A stretch of DNA of 64,000 bases from positions 39,354,547 to 39,418,546 of the forward strand of contig NC_041016.1 of NCBI RefSeq assembly GCF_004193775.1, in the 5' to 3' direction. Position numbers and translations under genes: made by a program. Below are positions 22,141 to 33,872 of this stretch, piece by piece. Positions within the stretch are counted from its first letter, which is position 1; each line of letters begins with the position of its first letter. The DNA is from Glycine soja (Eukaryota > Streptophyta > Magnoliopsida > Fabales > Fabaceae). Under the pieces are notes generated by a model. The model saw only the letters and a list, made by a program, of their open reading frames with translations. It was not told the origin of the DNA and did no database searches.

Positions 22141-22835
22141 ATTTCAACTGATCGTTTGTGTTGTAATCTCGTTTAATCATCGTTAAAATAAAATTCGATC
22201 AATTGTTCATGTTGTAACCTCGGTTAATCAAAAAATAAATAAGTTTCAATCGGACATTTACTTTGTAAGTTCTCTTTTAATGAGTTGAGAAATAACCAAG
22301 TGAAACTAAAGATAAAATCAACTCACAAATCAAGCTTTTGACCGCAAAAAGGTCATTTGAAACCGTTTCAAGGTCGAACGCCTTAAACAGTCCTTTTTTA
22401 CTTTTATCAGTTAAAATGAACCGTTTAAAAGTCTAAAATCGACACCTCGCATAATTTTCTTGCTTTTCTCAAAGAATTACGTAGGTATGAGTTCCTCGTC
22501 GCAATTGAGGATACATAGGAGCAAGAGCCCCGCTCTTGTCGACCCCAAAAAGATAAAAACATAAAAAGGGAAAATAAACAAATATTGAAGTCATGATTTT
22601 GCACATTTGATTAAAGGCTGCCGTCCCTTGAGGCAGACGCATATGGGGTGCTAATACCTTCCCCGCACGTAAACAACTCCCGAACCTTTTATCCTTTATA
22701 GTCGTAGATCGGTTTTTGGTTTTTTCTAACGTTTTCCTCAAATAAACGTTGGTGGCAACTCCACGCATTTTCCTTCCTTGGAAGATGCACCCGTGAGCCT
22801 CGCGTCGCTCTCCCACTGAAGGGTAGGTTGTGATA
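22141..22835 (+). repeat. Ogre 5' LTR remnant (right part)
   Basis: It ends GGTAGGTTGTGATA followed by GT and the Ogre primer site, matching the end of the minus-strand Ogre LTR at 41938 (GTTGTGACA). The left part is missing, replaced by the solo LTR. The terminal CA is changed to TA. Confidence 0.8.
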
Positions 22836-22837
22836 GT

Positions 22838-22856
22838 TGGCGACTCCACTGGGGAC
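22838..22856 (+). other. Ogre primer-binding site
   Basis: TGGCGACTCCACTGGGGAC, identical to the site at 41917-41935 on the minus strand. Ogre elements are known to use an arginine tRNA primer (recall). The following leader, 22857-23759, has no gene I can support. Confidence 0.82.
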
Positions 22857-23759
22857 TGTTTTTAGAGAGTTTGGCCATTTAATCTTGTGCAATGTTTTAT
22901 CATGACTTTCCCTTTTGTTGGTTTCCCTTTATTTCTCTTGTGTTCTTGTATATAACTCTTTGATGCTTTTAGTGTATTTTTTTTAATGTATGCATGAGAT
23001 AAAGATTTATTCATTTGATGACACAAAAACATACACTTTTTCACAAGCACGGTGAGTTTGTTAGGGGCCCTATACTCGGGTTTGTGGGAACATAGGAAGC
23101 AGAGGTGAATCAGTGGTCATGCTAAGTCTCCGACTTGCTTGATGACAGTGAAACCTCGTCTAGAGTTTTTTTCTTTGATGATATGTTGTCGCTGGTAGTC
23201 CCTACCGCCACAATGTTGATATCAAAGGGAACTATTTCTCTAGAAACCATTGAAAGCTAGATATAACCGCCTTGGGAATTATCGCTAAAATGCCTTTTAG
23301 TTCCTCCCATTTAGGTTCCTGAAATAGGGGCACGAAGCGGACACGCTGCGTGTTTGTTTTCCTTAACACTGTCGTGCATACATTTTTAATGTCATGTTCA
23401 TGTGCGTCTCTGTTGTATGTTTGTTTGATGATATTGCCATGCTTGTACATTCCTCTTTTTTGCTATCAGCCATGCGCTTTTACGCGTTTATGTCTGTATT
23501 GCATCCTCACACATGCGTTGCATTTGGTCTCGTCATTTCGTCACGGGAAGTCGGAAGGTCTGTATTACCTTCTTAAATGCATACATGGGGCACCGCACTG
23601 CCAAATGTTGCAAGTAGGAAAAGATGATCTTCCGGGCTCTCATGTCTGTAAAACGCATTTGTGTCATGCATAGCATAAGCATCCCTTCATGAATTCATCC
23701 TATTTCCTCCATGATAGGATATCGAAGTATTGATTTCACAGAACTTTTCAACTGTAAAC

Positions 23760-24531
23760 ATGGGATCAAATCAAACACCTCTGCTTAAGAAAAGGTTCTA
23801 TCAAGTCAAAATCAAAAGCTTAGAGGTCACCAGTTTGCGAGAATTGGGGCAGTTGATGGGTCAGCTCCAACGTCTTCTGCAAGACCTATGGGAAGATTTG
23901 GGACCTAGCTATGGTAGAAGTCTCCACGGAAGCAATTACATCCCTTACTCAGTATTATGATCAGCCCTTAAGGTGCTTCACGTTTGGGAACTTCCAGCTA
24001 GTACCGATTGTGGAAGAATTTGAAGAGATCTTGGGATGTCTGCTGGGAGGAAGAAAGCCATATCTCTTTTCAGGGTTCTATTTCTCCACGACAAGAGTAG
24101 CCAAGGTAGTTAAAATCTCGGTACAAGAGTTGGACTGTTTGAAGCAAAATAGGAACGGGGTAGTCAGAATACCAAGGAAACATTTGGAGGGAAAGGCGAA
24201 GGCATTGGCAGATCAAGGGGAATGGGCCTCGTTTATTGACGTTTTCGCACTGTTGATATTTGGTGTCATCCTCTTTCCAAATATGGAGGGATTAGTGGAC
24301 CTAGCAGCAATTGATGCCTTCCTTGCTTATCACCATAGCAAGGAAAGTCCGGTCTTTGCTATTTTGGTCGATGTCTATGACATGTTCGACCGAAGATGCG
24401 AAAAGAGCGGCACACGAATTATTTGCTGTACACCGGCTCTTTATGTGTGGCTTGTCTTACACCTTTTTCACCAAGAAAGTAGGCCCACCTATCCACTGCA
24501 AGGTCACCGCTTATGCACCGAGAAAGGAAAG
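23760..24531 (+). pseudogene. Ogre ORF1, N-terminal part (frameshifted, truncated by LTR)
   Basis: ATG at 23760 gives MGSNQTPLLKKRFYQVKIKS and an ELGQLMGQLQR segment. The frame is then lost by a small indel near 23880 and resumes at ~23911 (SLTQYYDQPLRCFTFGNFQL, EEFEEILGCLLGGRKPYLFS, then IDAFLAYHHSKESPV and CCTPALYVWLVLHLF). ORF1 precedes gag in Ogre elements and its role is unknown. I recall such sequences being annotated as DUF7745 but could not check. It is cut at GAGAAAGGAAAG by the family A LTR. Confidence 0.75.
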
Positions 24532-25488
24532 TGATATGAACCCTCATGGCACAAGGGCTGACTTAGGATCGTCTAGGATTAAACCTTGATGGAAAATGCG
24601 GAAATTAATTAAGGAAAGGATTGAAAATAAGGTGGTTAATTTCGTGGGTCTTAATAAGGTGGTTCTTGGCATAAAATGGATGAATGGGATGGTAAAACGT
24701 AGGTTAAGTGGTGGCTGGACAAAAATGAAATGGCAATAACTCAAGCTACAGGGCTCCAAATGAGGTGATTCCAAAACGAGGTGAAAGGTCTCGTTTTGAA
24801 ATTCAATTTAGGCTTAAGAATCACTTAATTTGAGTACGTAAAATGGGAGTTATGGCTACGACATAATTCTGGGTAGAAGTGGATTTTCTGGAATTGTGGT
24901 TTGAAAGAACAAGGTTGAAGATGAAAGGAAGGAAAGAATTACTCTTTCCGGCGAAGGCAACACATAAAGGTTGTGAAAGTCCTTTGATACAACCAGGGTG
25001 TTCTTGAATCACTCAAGAATTTAGGAGAATCACTCTCACTAAGATAAAAGAGATAAACTCTAATTTTATGAATAAAACTCAACATGTGTTTATTGATAAA
25101 ATGGTTCAGCTTATATAGAAGTTTTACAGCAGATTTTAGTAATGACCCACTAACCTAGAATTAAAATAACTTATGCCATTAACCTAGGGAATTAAAAGAA
25201 CTTAATGGTTGAGTGTAACTGAAATTGTGGCAACCAAAAGTCACCCCAAACAGCCACCATTTGGTCTCCCAAAAGGCTGATGCCTAGGTTGCCAATTGGG
25301 CCCTTATTACAACTTGAACTAAACCTAACTAAAGCCCTTTTAGTTGATTAAACCAAAACATATTTTGGTCAGCCAACTTTACAAGGATTGAGCCATTATT
25401 TAAACAAACTAAACACTCTAAAATTGAGACAAAGTGGTGCCATTTAGTCCTCCTCCATTTGGGCCATGATACAACTCACAACCTTGGA
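24532..25488 (-). repeat. Family A LTR, truncated, in Ogre ORF1
   Basis: Starts TGATATGAACCC directly after GAAAG, the same Ogre ORF1 position as the solo LTR at 44971. The two share diagnostic variants (ATGAATGGGATGGTAAAACG). It is truncated at CAACCTTGGA, where TTGGA/TGGATG microhomology joins it to RNase H sequence. Confidence 0.85.
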
Positions 25489-26575
25489 TGACCTTCTTGC
25501 ATCAACACAGCCCCAATCCCAACATTTGAAGCATCACACTCAATTTCAAAATATTTTTGAAAGTTTGGCAACGCAAGTATGAGGGCATTACTTAGATTTT
25601 GCTTAAGAACATTGAAAGCTTCTTCTTGTTTCTCTCCCCATTTGAAACCAACATTTTTTTAGCACTTCATTGAGAGGTGCTGCCAATGTGCTAAAATCCT
25701 TCACAAATCGTCTATAAAAACTTGCTAAACCATGAAAACTCCTCACCTCGGTCACGGACTTAGGTGTAGGCCATTCTTGAATAGCCCTAACCTTCTCCTC
25801 ATCAACTTGCACTCCTTTTGAACTCACAACAAAACCAAGAAACACAACATGGTTAGTACAAAAGATGCATTTTTCAAGATTGGCATACAATTGTTCTTCT
25901 CTAAGCGCATTCAAGACAGATTTTAAATAATCAATATGCAAATCAAGTGAAGTGCTATAGATAAGAATATCATCAAAGTTCACCACAACGAACTTTCCTA
26001 TGAACTCTCTCAAGATATGGTTCATTAATCTCATGAAAGTGCTAGGAGCGTTAGTTAGGCCAAAAGGCATAACCAACCATTCATACAAACCATATTTTTG
26101 TTTCAAAAGCAGTTTTCCATTCATCCCCTTCTCTAATCCTAATTTGATTGTATCCACTTTTTAAATCGATTTTAGAGAAGTAACATGCACCATACAATTC
26201 ATCAAGCCTAGGTATAGGATGCCTATATTTAATGGTGATGTTATTAAGGGCTCTACAATCGGAACACATGCGCCATGTCCCATCCTTTTTAGGGACCAAA
26301 ATCACTGGGACAACACAAGGACTCATACTATCTCTTACCCAACCTTTGCTAATGAGTTCATCCACTTGTCTTTGAATCTCTTTGGTTTCTTGTGGATTAC
26401 TTCTATAGGCTAGCCTATTGGGCAAAGAAGCTCCCGGAATGAGATCAATTTAATGATCAATTCCCCTCAAAGGTGGTAGTCCACTTGGCACATTTGATGG
26501 AAACATGTCTTGAAAATCCCGCAAAAGAGTTTTAACACTAGAAGGCACTTCAAAATCATCAAAAGTGTTAGTGGT
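25489..26575 (-). pseudogene. Family A RT-RNase H fragment, left palindrome arm
   Basis: Minus-strand frames carry RT ([54 protein letters not shown]) and the start of RNase H. Breaks include a shift near 26090, a 6-9 bp loss within DDLLDELHG, and a shift near 25660. Catalytic Tyr is Asn (VVNFDD for VVYFDD). It is the inverted partner of 26590-27676. Confidence 0.85.
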
Positions 26576-26577
26576 CA

Positions 26578-27635
26578 AAAATCAGATTTTAACCACTAAC
26601 ACTTTTGATGATTTTGAAGTGCCTTCTAGTGTTAAAACTCTTTTGCGGGATTTTCAAGACATGTTTCCACCAAATGTGCCAAGTGGACTACCACTTTTGA
26701 GGGGAATTGAGCATCAAATTGATCTCATTCCGGGAGCATCTTTGCCCAATAGGCCAGCCTATAGAAGTAATCCACAAGAAACCAAAGAGATTCAAAGACA
26801 AGTGGATGAACTCATTAGCAAAGGTTGGGTAAGAGATAGTATGAGTCCTTGTGCTGTCCCATTGATTTTGGTCCCTAAAAAGGATGGGACATGGCGCATG
26901 TGTTCCGATTGTAGAGCCCTTAATAACATCACCATTAAATATAGGCATCCTATACCTAGGCTTGATGATTTGCTTGATGAGTTGCATGGTGCATGTTACT
27001 TCTCTAATATCGATTTAAAAAGTGGATACAATCAAATTAGGATTAGAGAAGGGGATGAATGGAAAACTGCTTTTAAAACAAAATATGGTTTGTATGAATG
27101 GTTGGTTATGCCTTTTGGCCTAACTAACGCTCCTAGCACTTTCATGAGACTAATGAACCATATCTTGAGAGAGTTCATAGGAAAGTTCATTGTGGTGTAC
27201 TTTGATGATATTATTATCTATAGCACTTCACTTGATTTGCATATTGATCATTTAAAATTTGTCTTGATTGTGCTTAGAGAAGAACAATTGTATGCCAATC
27301 TTGAAAAATGCATCTTTTGTACTAACCATGTTGTGTTTCTTGGTTTTGTTGTGAGTTCAAAAGGAGTGCAAGTTGATGAGGAGAAGGTTAGGGCCATTCA
27401 AGAATGGCCTACACCTAAGTTCGTGACCGAGGTGAGGAGTTTTCATGGCTTAGCAAGTTTTTATAGACGATTTGTGAAGGATTTTAGCACATTGGCAGCA
27501 CCTCTCAATGAAGTGCTCAAGAAAAATGTTGGTTTCAAATGGGGAGAGAAACAAGAAGAAGCTTTCAATGTTCTTAAGCAAAAGCTAACTAATGCCCCCA
27601 TACTTGCGTTGCCAAACTTTCAAAAAATCTTTTGA
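26578..27635 (+). pseudogene. Family A RT, right palindrome arm
   Basis: Open frame containing most of RT. It has an N-terminal [19 protein letters not shown], then [41 protein letters not shown] and catalytic FDDIIIYS. It continues with [13 protein letters not shown] and the [15 protein letters not shown] linker, and reaches RNase H. One extra A in the A-run at ~27622-27627 shifts the frame, so RNase H continues in the next frame. Gag and protease are absent because the palindrome centre replaces them. Confidence 0.85.
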
Positions 27636-29463
27636 AATTGAGTGTGATGCTTCAAATGTTGGGATTGGGGCTGTGTTGATGCAAGAAGTCCATCCAATTG
27701 CTTATTTTAGTGAAAAGTTAAGTGGTCCTACCCTTAACTATTCAACTTATGATAAGGAGTTGTATGCCTTAGTACGGGCTTTGAAAACATGGCAACACTA
27801 CCTTTATCCCAAGGAATTTGTCATTCATAGTGACCATGAGTCCCTCAAATATATCAAGGGGCAAGACAATCTTAACAAAAGGCATGCGAAGTGGGTGGAA
27901 TTCCTAGAGCAATTCCCTTATGTTATCAAACATAAAAAGGGAAAAGGTAATATTGTAGCCAATGCTCTTTCTCGGCGTCATGCATTACTTTCTATGCTTG
28001 AAACAAAATTGATTGGTCTTGAATGTTTGAAAAGCATGTATGAAAATGATGAAACTTTTGGAGAAATTTTTAAAAATTGTGAAAAAAATTCAGAAAATGG
28101 TTTCTTTAGACATGAAGGCTTTCTTTTCAAAGAAAACAAATTGTGTGTGCCTAAATGTTCTACTAGAAATTTGCTTGTTTGTGAAGCACATGAAGGAGGT
28201 TTAATGGGGCATTTTGGGGTCCAAAAGACTCTAGAAACATTACAAGAACATTTTTATTGGCCTCATATGAAAAAGGATGTGCAGAAATTTTGTGAACATT
28301 GCATTGTATGTAAAAAGGCAAAGTCTAAGGTAAAGCCTCATGGATTGTATACTCCATTGCCAATTCCGGAGTATCCCTGGATTGATTTATCCATGGATTT
28401 TGTTTTGGGGCTGCCAAAAACAAGAAATGGTAGAGATTCCATTTTTGTGGTTGTTGATAGGTTTTCTAAACTGGCTCATTTTATTCCATGTAAAAAAGTT
28501 GATGATGCTTCGCATGTGGCTGATTTGTTTTTCAAGGAGATTGTGAGACTCCATGGTCTGCCAAGGAGCATTGTTAGTGATAGGGACTCTAAGTTCCTAA
28601 GTCATTTTTGGAGGACTTTGTGGAGCAAGTTGGGCACTAAATTGTTATTTTCAACCACTTGTCACCCACAAACCGATGGGCAAACGGAAGTTGTTAATAG
28701 GACTTTGGGAACTTTGCTTAGGACAGTTTTGAGGAAGAACTTAAAAACTTGGGAAGCTTGTTTACCCCATGTTGAATTTGCTTACAATAGAGCTATTCAT
28801 AGCACCACTAATTGTTCTCCTTTTGAAGTTGTTTATGGTTTTAACCCACTAACTCCTCTTGATCTTTTGCCTATGCCTAATGTTTCTATTTTTAAGCATA
28901 AAGAAGGTCAAGCAAAGGCGGACTATGTGAAGAAGCTTCATGAGAGAGTCAAAGATCAAATTGAGAGGAAAAATAAAAGCTATGCTAAACAAGACAACAA
29001 AGGAAGAAAGAAGGTTGTCTTCGAACCCGGAGATTGGGTTTGGGTGCACATGAGAAAAGAAAGGTTTCCGGAACAAAGGAAATCAAAGCTTCAACAAAGG
29101 GGAGATGGACCATTTCAAGTGTTTGAAAGAATCAATGACAATGCTTACAAAGTTGAGCTTCCCGGTGAGTATAATGTTAGTTCCACCTTCAATGTCTCTG
29201 ATTTATCTCTTTTTGATGCAGATGGAGAATCCGATTTGAGGACAAATCCTTCTCAAGAGGGAGAGAATGATGAGGACATGACCAAGAGCAAGGGCAAGGA
29301 TCCACTTGAAGGACTTGGAGGGCCTAGGACAAGGGCTAGAGCAAGGAAAGCCAAGGAAGCTCTTCAACAAGTGCTGTCCATACTATTTGAATACAAGCCC
29401 AAGTTTCAAGGAGAAAAGTCCAAGGTTGTGAGTTGTATCATGGCCCAAATGGAGGAGGACTAA
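27592..29463 (+). CDS. Family A pol: RNase H, integrase and LTR-encoded basic tail (open)
   Basis: A 623-codon open frame. RNase H ~residues 8-120 ([34 protein letters not shown]). Integrase zinc region ~200-245 ([10 protein letters not shown].. ending [11 protein letters not shown]). Catalytic Asp in SMDFVLGL (~266), Asp in VSDRDSKF (~330) and Glu in TEVVNRTLG (~364). GPF module ([16 protein letters not shown]). The last ~65 residues ([26 protein letters not shown]) are encoded inside the 3' LTR, which starts at 29268. It would cut and join cDNA ends to chromatin. In CRM elements the C-terminal tail is thought to direct insertion to centromeres (recall). It lacks an upstream RT in frame. Confidence 0.88.
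   Translation: MPPYLRCQTFKKSFEIECDASNVGIGAVLMQEVHPIAYFSEKLSGPTLNYSTYDKELYALVRALKTWQHYLYPKEFVIHSDHESLKYIKGQDNLNKRHAKWVEFLEQFPYVIKHKKGKGNIVANALSRRHALLSMLETKLIGLECLKSMYENDETFGEIFKNCEKNSENGFFRHEGFLFKENKLCVPKCSTRNLLVCEAHEGGLMGHFGVQKTLETLQEHFYWPHMKKDVQKFCEHCIVCKKAKSKVKPHGLYTPLPIPEYPWIDLSMDFVLGLPKTRNGRDSIFVVVDRFSKLAHFIPCKKVDDASHVADLFFKEIVRLHGLPRSIVSDRDSKFLSHFWRTLWSKLGTKLLFSTTCHPQTDGQTEVVNRTLGTLLRTVLRKNLKTWEACLPHVEFAYNRAIHSTTNCSPFEVVYGFNPLTPLDLLPMPNVSIFKHKEGQAKADYVKKLHERVKDQIERKNKSYAKQDNKGRKKVVFEPGDWVWVHMRKERFPEQRKSKLQQRGDGPFQVFERINDNAYKVELPGEYNVSSTFNVSDLSLFDADGESDLRTNPSQEGENDEDMTKSKGKDPLEGLGGPRTRARARKAKEALQQVLSILFEYKPKFQGEKSKVVSCIMAQMEED
29255..29267 (+). other. Polypurine tract before the 3' LTR
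   Basis: AAGAGGGAGAGAA abuts TGATGAGGAC. It lies inside the pol coding frame. Confidence 0.85.
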
Positions 29464-30392
29464 ATGGCACCACTTTGTCTCAATTTTAGAGTGTTTAGTT
29501 TTTCTAAATAATGGCCCAATCCTTGTAAAGTTGGCTGACCAAAAATATGTTTTGGGTTAATCGACTAAAAGGGCTTTAGTAGGTTTAGTTCAAGTTGTAA
29601 TAAGGGCCGAATTGGCAACCTAGGCATCAGCCTTTTGGGAGACCAAATGGTGGCTGACTTGTTGGCTGTTGGGGGTGACTTTTGGTTGCCACAATTTCAG
29701 TTACACTCAGCCATTAAGTTTTTTTTAATTCCCTAGGTTAATGGCATTAAGTTATTTTAATTCTAGGTTAGTGGGTCATTACTAAAATCTGCTATAAAGC
29801 TTCTATATAAGCTGAACCATTTTATCAATAAACACAAGTTGAGTTTTATTCTGAAAATTAGAGTTTATCTCTTTTATCTTAGTGAGAGTGATTCTCCTAA
29901 ATTCTTGAGTGATTCAAGAACACCCTGGCTGTATCAAAGGACTTTCACAACCTTTGTGTGTTGCCCTCGCTGGAAAGAGTGATTCTTTCCTTCCTTTCAT
30001 CTTCACCCTTGTTCTTTCAAACCACAATTCCAGAAAATCCACCTCTGCCCAGAATTATCTCGTGGCCATAACTCCCATTTTACGCACTCAAATTAAGTGA
30101 TTCTTGAGCCTAAATTGAATTTCAAAACGAGACCTTTCACCGCGTTTTGGAATCACCTCATTTGGAGCCCTGTAGCTTCAGTTATTGCCATTTCTATATT
30201 TCTGTCCAGCCACCACTTAACCTACGTTTTACCATCCCATTCATCCATTTTATGCCAAGAACCACCTTACTAAGACCCACGAAATTAACCACCTTATTTT
30301 CCATCCTTTCCTTAATCAATTTACGCATTTTCCATCAAAGTTTAATCCTAGACAATCCTAAGTCAGCCCTTTTGCCATGAGGGTTTATATCA
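29268..30392 (+). repeat. Family A 3' LTR (1125 bp)
   Basis: From TGATGAGGACATGACC to GAGGGTTTATATCA. The TATA box is TATATAAG near 29804-29811. The first 196 bp continue pol to TAA at 29461-29463. The right flank (CATATGCATTTG) is Ogre 3' sequence; no matching duplication is seen at the left of the compound locus. Confidence 0.9.
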
Positions 30393-32054
30393 CATATGCA
30401 TTTGCACACATAAAAATTTGGTGAAAGGCACTTTACGACAGACATATATTTTTTGACAAACCTTTTCGTGCTACATCCTATATATATACACACATTGTTT
30501 GGAAGACTTCTTTTCCTACCTACTCATAAATACACATATTTGAAAAACACTTCTACGCTACCCATTCAAACACTTTGTAAGGCACTTCATGCTATATATA
30601 TTCATATTATGCAAGGCATTTTCATGCTATATATATTCATATTTTGCAAGGCATTTTATTCAACATTTTGCAAGGCATTTTATGCTACATATTTACATAC
30701 ATACATATTATCAAAGGGCTTTTTCATGCTATCTAACCGCAAGGCATTCCTCATGAGGCAGCAAGCTTTGAATTTTAGTCAGAAAACTCCTCGAACATAT
30801 TCTAATACTCATGCACCTTTTACATTCAAAACCGGAAACTTAGATTCCTAGGCATGAGTCATCCTTTTGGCACTTTAGTCTAGCTTCTACAAACTACCCA
30901 CACACTCACAATGCGCACAATTTGTTTCGCAAACTAAGTTCCACAATATCATGCGCAAATGCCATTGAGGCATTTCACCGAACACTTGGTGGGCACATGT
31001 TTAAGCATGAAAATCAAGGGTATGGGGGCAATGTGGCATGCCCCATTATCTTAGAATGCACCCTAGGCCTAAGGCCACCCCCTACAACCCCTCAATTCAA
31101 CAAAAACAAGCAACAATTCAAGGATAAATCCCTCACGTTTTGAGCAAACACATGCAACTTAGAGCACCAAAATATATCAATGGAAAGCCAAAGAGCCCAA
31201 GAATGAGGTACTTACTTGTTGGAGATGAATAACAGAGCAAAATGGAATCAATAACGCGAAAAATGGTGACCTAGGGGCTGCAAAACTGGTGATTCCCGTA
31301 GCTTTCTTTTTTAATGAAGGGGGGGGGGAAGAGTTTTTGGTGCAGAAACCTTCCCCCTTCCCCCTTTTTACCCATTTCGTGCAGGGGTTGCTCGCCCAGG
31401 CGAGCTAACCTGCATTTGTTTTTGGGAGGAAATAAGTAAGACTCCTAAGGGTCAGCGTTTGCTTACTCGAAACCCCTCAGGGCAGATTAGGCATCTAATA
31501 TTTACTTTATAGACACAACAACAATAATTATTGGAGATTTCTAAAGGATACTAGGTTGCTTCGCAGCGGCGCTTTCTGTTTGTCCCGGGCTAGGCAAAGG
31601 ATGACGACCTATTGGTCGTGACCCTAGCCTCTCCTTGCGTCCGTCCATAAGTACCTGAAAGTAGGAAACAACAATGCGTGGCAAATCGTGACCGCGTCAT
31701 CGTCTTACCTTGATTGGTTTCTGCCTTTAACTTTGTTATCACAAAATATGCATGCATATGCATATGCATGAATGTTTTCAAATGCAATAATCTTCTTAGT
31801 GAAAGCTGGTTAGGTTCAGTTTTAATTAAGCGCTTGGGGCACCCCATGAACTGAGTGAAAGGGCTCAGGTTATTACAAACTGCACATGGTTTAAAACCAA
31901 AGTAAGGACTAAAGCCTCAGACCCATGTTCTCTTCTTTTAAAGAACTGTGACGAGACAATTACAGCATACAGGAATCCCTGGAGGAAACCAAAAAGGACA
32001 CACAAACACAAAAATAAAAAGAACATGCAGCGGTTTCCTCAATTGCCCCAGATT
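30393..32054 (-). other. Ogre 3' untranslated region with short tandem repeats
   Basis: No gene. Near 30560-30700 a ~36-bp unit containing GCAAGGCATTTT and GCTATATATATTCATATT recurs about three to four times. At 31319-31330 there is a G-run. A GCCCAGGCGAGC motif lies near 31393. Sequence 31200-32050 is related to the palindrome arms at 13962-15116. Confidence 0.65.
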
Positions 32055-33434
32055 TTAAGCGTAATATCGCTTAATGACATCGGAGTTCACGGGCGAGGGT
32101 AGCTCCTCGCCATCCATGTTGGTGAGCACCAGAGCCCCCCATGAAAAAGCCCTTTTCACAACGAAAGGTCCTTCGTAATTCGGGGCCCACTTCCCTCGAT
32201 TATCTTTAACAGCGTGGGATATATTTTTCAGGACAAGGTCCCCCTGATTGAACTTGCGCGGGCGTACCTTCTTGTCAAACGCATTCTTTATCCTTTGTTG
32301 ATACAGGCGCCAATGGCTCATGGCCGTCAAACGCTTACCTTCAATAAGGTTGAGTTGGTCGTAGTGTGTTTGAGCCCACTCTGATTCTTCTAGGCCCGAT
32401 TTCGCTAGTATCTTCTGGGAAGGGACCTCTACCTCAAATGGGAGTACCGCTTCCATCCCATAAACCAAGGAATACGGCGTTGCCCCAGTAGAAGTTCGTA
32501 CCAAGGTTCGATATCCATGCAGGTCAAAAGGAAACATCTCTTGTCAATCTTTGTATGACACTGTCATCTTCTGAATAATCTTCTTAATATTTTTTATTTG
32601 CAGCCTCCACAACCCCGTTCATCTTTGGCCGATAGGGGGTGGAGTTATGATGCTGGATCTTGAAACCCCCGCACATTTCCTGCATCATTTTGTTATTCAG
32701 ATTGGTGCCATTGTCAGTAATGATCTTCCTAGGGAGTCCGTATCGACAAATCAGTTCCTTCTTTATGAATCTGACCACCACACTCCTCGTGACATTGGTA
32801 TAAGAAGCCGCTTCAACCCATTTGGTGAAATAATCTATTGCCACGAGAATAAAGCGATGACCGTTCGAAGCTTTGGGTTCGATGGCGGAACATTGACATT
32901 GTCCGCGTACTCTTGACATTTATGGCATTTCCTTACATGGGCGCAGCAGTCGCTTTCCATAGTGAGCCAGTAATACCCTGCTCTAAGGATATTCCTGGCC
33001 ATAGCATGCCCATTGGCATGTGTCCCAAATGAACCCCCGTGGACTTCCTCAATCATGTAGTTCGCCTCTTTTGCATCTACGCATCGTAGAAGGGTCATGT
33101 TGTGGTTTCATTTGCACAGGATGGTACCACTCCCAAAGAAACCAGTAGCCAATCTCCTTAACGTTCTTTTGTCATTGTCGGAAATCCCTGGTGGATATTC
33201 TTTGTTCTCGACATACTGTTTGATGTCAAAATACCACGGTTTCCCATCTCGCTCTTCCTCTACTACACAACAATGTGCCGGCTTGCCCCGAGATCTGAAT
33301 TCAATGTACGACAGATCCCCATGTGGGGCAAGTTGAAACATGGATGCCAAGGTGGCCAATGCATTGGCCATTTGGTTCTCTTCCCGAGGTATATGGTGGA
33401 AAGAAATGTCGTCAAAGAATTCGACTAACTTCAA
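32055..33434 (-). pseudogene. Ogre integrase (deleted and frameshifted)
   Basis: 33108-33434 is the end of the second RNase H and a spacer (FHHIPREENQMANALATLAS). 32835-33098 carries the zinc-binding region (GSFGTHANGHAMARNILRAG, then HVRKCHKCQEYADN). 32584-32919 carries the core with IDYFTKWVEAA, ITDNGTNLNN and the RPKMNGVVEAANK motif. 32055-32537 is the C-terminus ending SDVIKRYYA. Between QEYADN and EPKASNGHRF the segment that should carry the first catalytic Asp is missing (near 32900). The second Asp and the Glu remain. Frame changes occur at ~32900 and ~32550. Confidence 0.85.
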
Positions 33435-33476
33435 GATATGAGTTTGATAGAGTATCCACTTTTGATCCTTAGTTTC

Positions 33477-33872
33477 TCATTCTCCTCTCAACTGGCGTAT
33501 TACCAAAGCCGAATCTCCATACACTTTGAGTAGCTTCACGTCAAAATCAATGGCCGCTTGAGTCCCAAGGGCGCACGCTTCATATTCGGCCATATTGTTG
33601 GTACAATCGAAACCTAGCCTGGTCGTGAAAGGAATACATTGATCATTTGGGGATACAAGGACTGCCCCTACTCCATGGCCCAAAGCATTAGATGCCCCAT
33701 CGAAACAAACAATCCATTTGTCTATATCCTCGTGCGTCCGCTTTTCTTCGAATAGGGCCATGATGTCTTCATCCAGGAACTCAGGGTGCATCGGCCAATA
33801 ATCTTGGAGAGGTTGTTGGGCCAAATAATCTGCCAAAGCGCTTCCCTTTATCGCCTTTTGGGTGACGTACAC
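33477..33872 (-). pseudogene. Second (archaeal-type) RNase H of Ogre
   Basis: ALADYLAQQPLQDY is followed by WIVCFDGASNALGHGVGAVL, NMAEYEACALGTQAA and YGDSALVIRQLRGE. The catalytic Asp, Glu and Asp are all visible. It stops at TGA 33477-33479. It overlaps the preceding frame, so a shift separates it from RT-RNase H. A duplicated RNase H of this kind is characteristic of Tat/Ogre. Confidence 0.82.

Larger units (their letters stand above)
25489..27676. repeat. ~1.09-kb-arm palindrome of RT sequence
   Basis: The arms meet at 26582. AGTGTTAGTGGT and ACCACTAACACT face each other across a ~16-bp AT-rich spacer. GTTGATGCAAGAAG at the right limit (~27676) mirrors CTTCTTGCATCAAC at the left limit (~25490). 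The arms differ by several substitutions and small indels. Confidence 0.88.
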
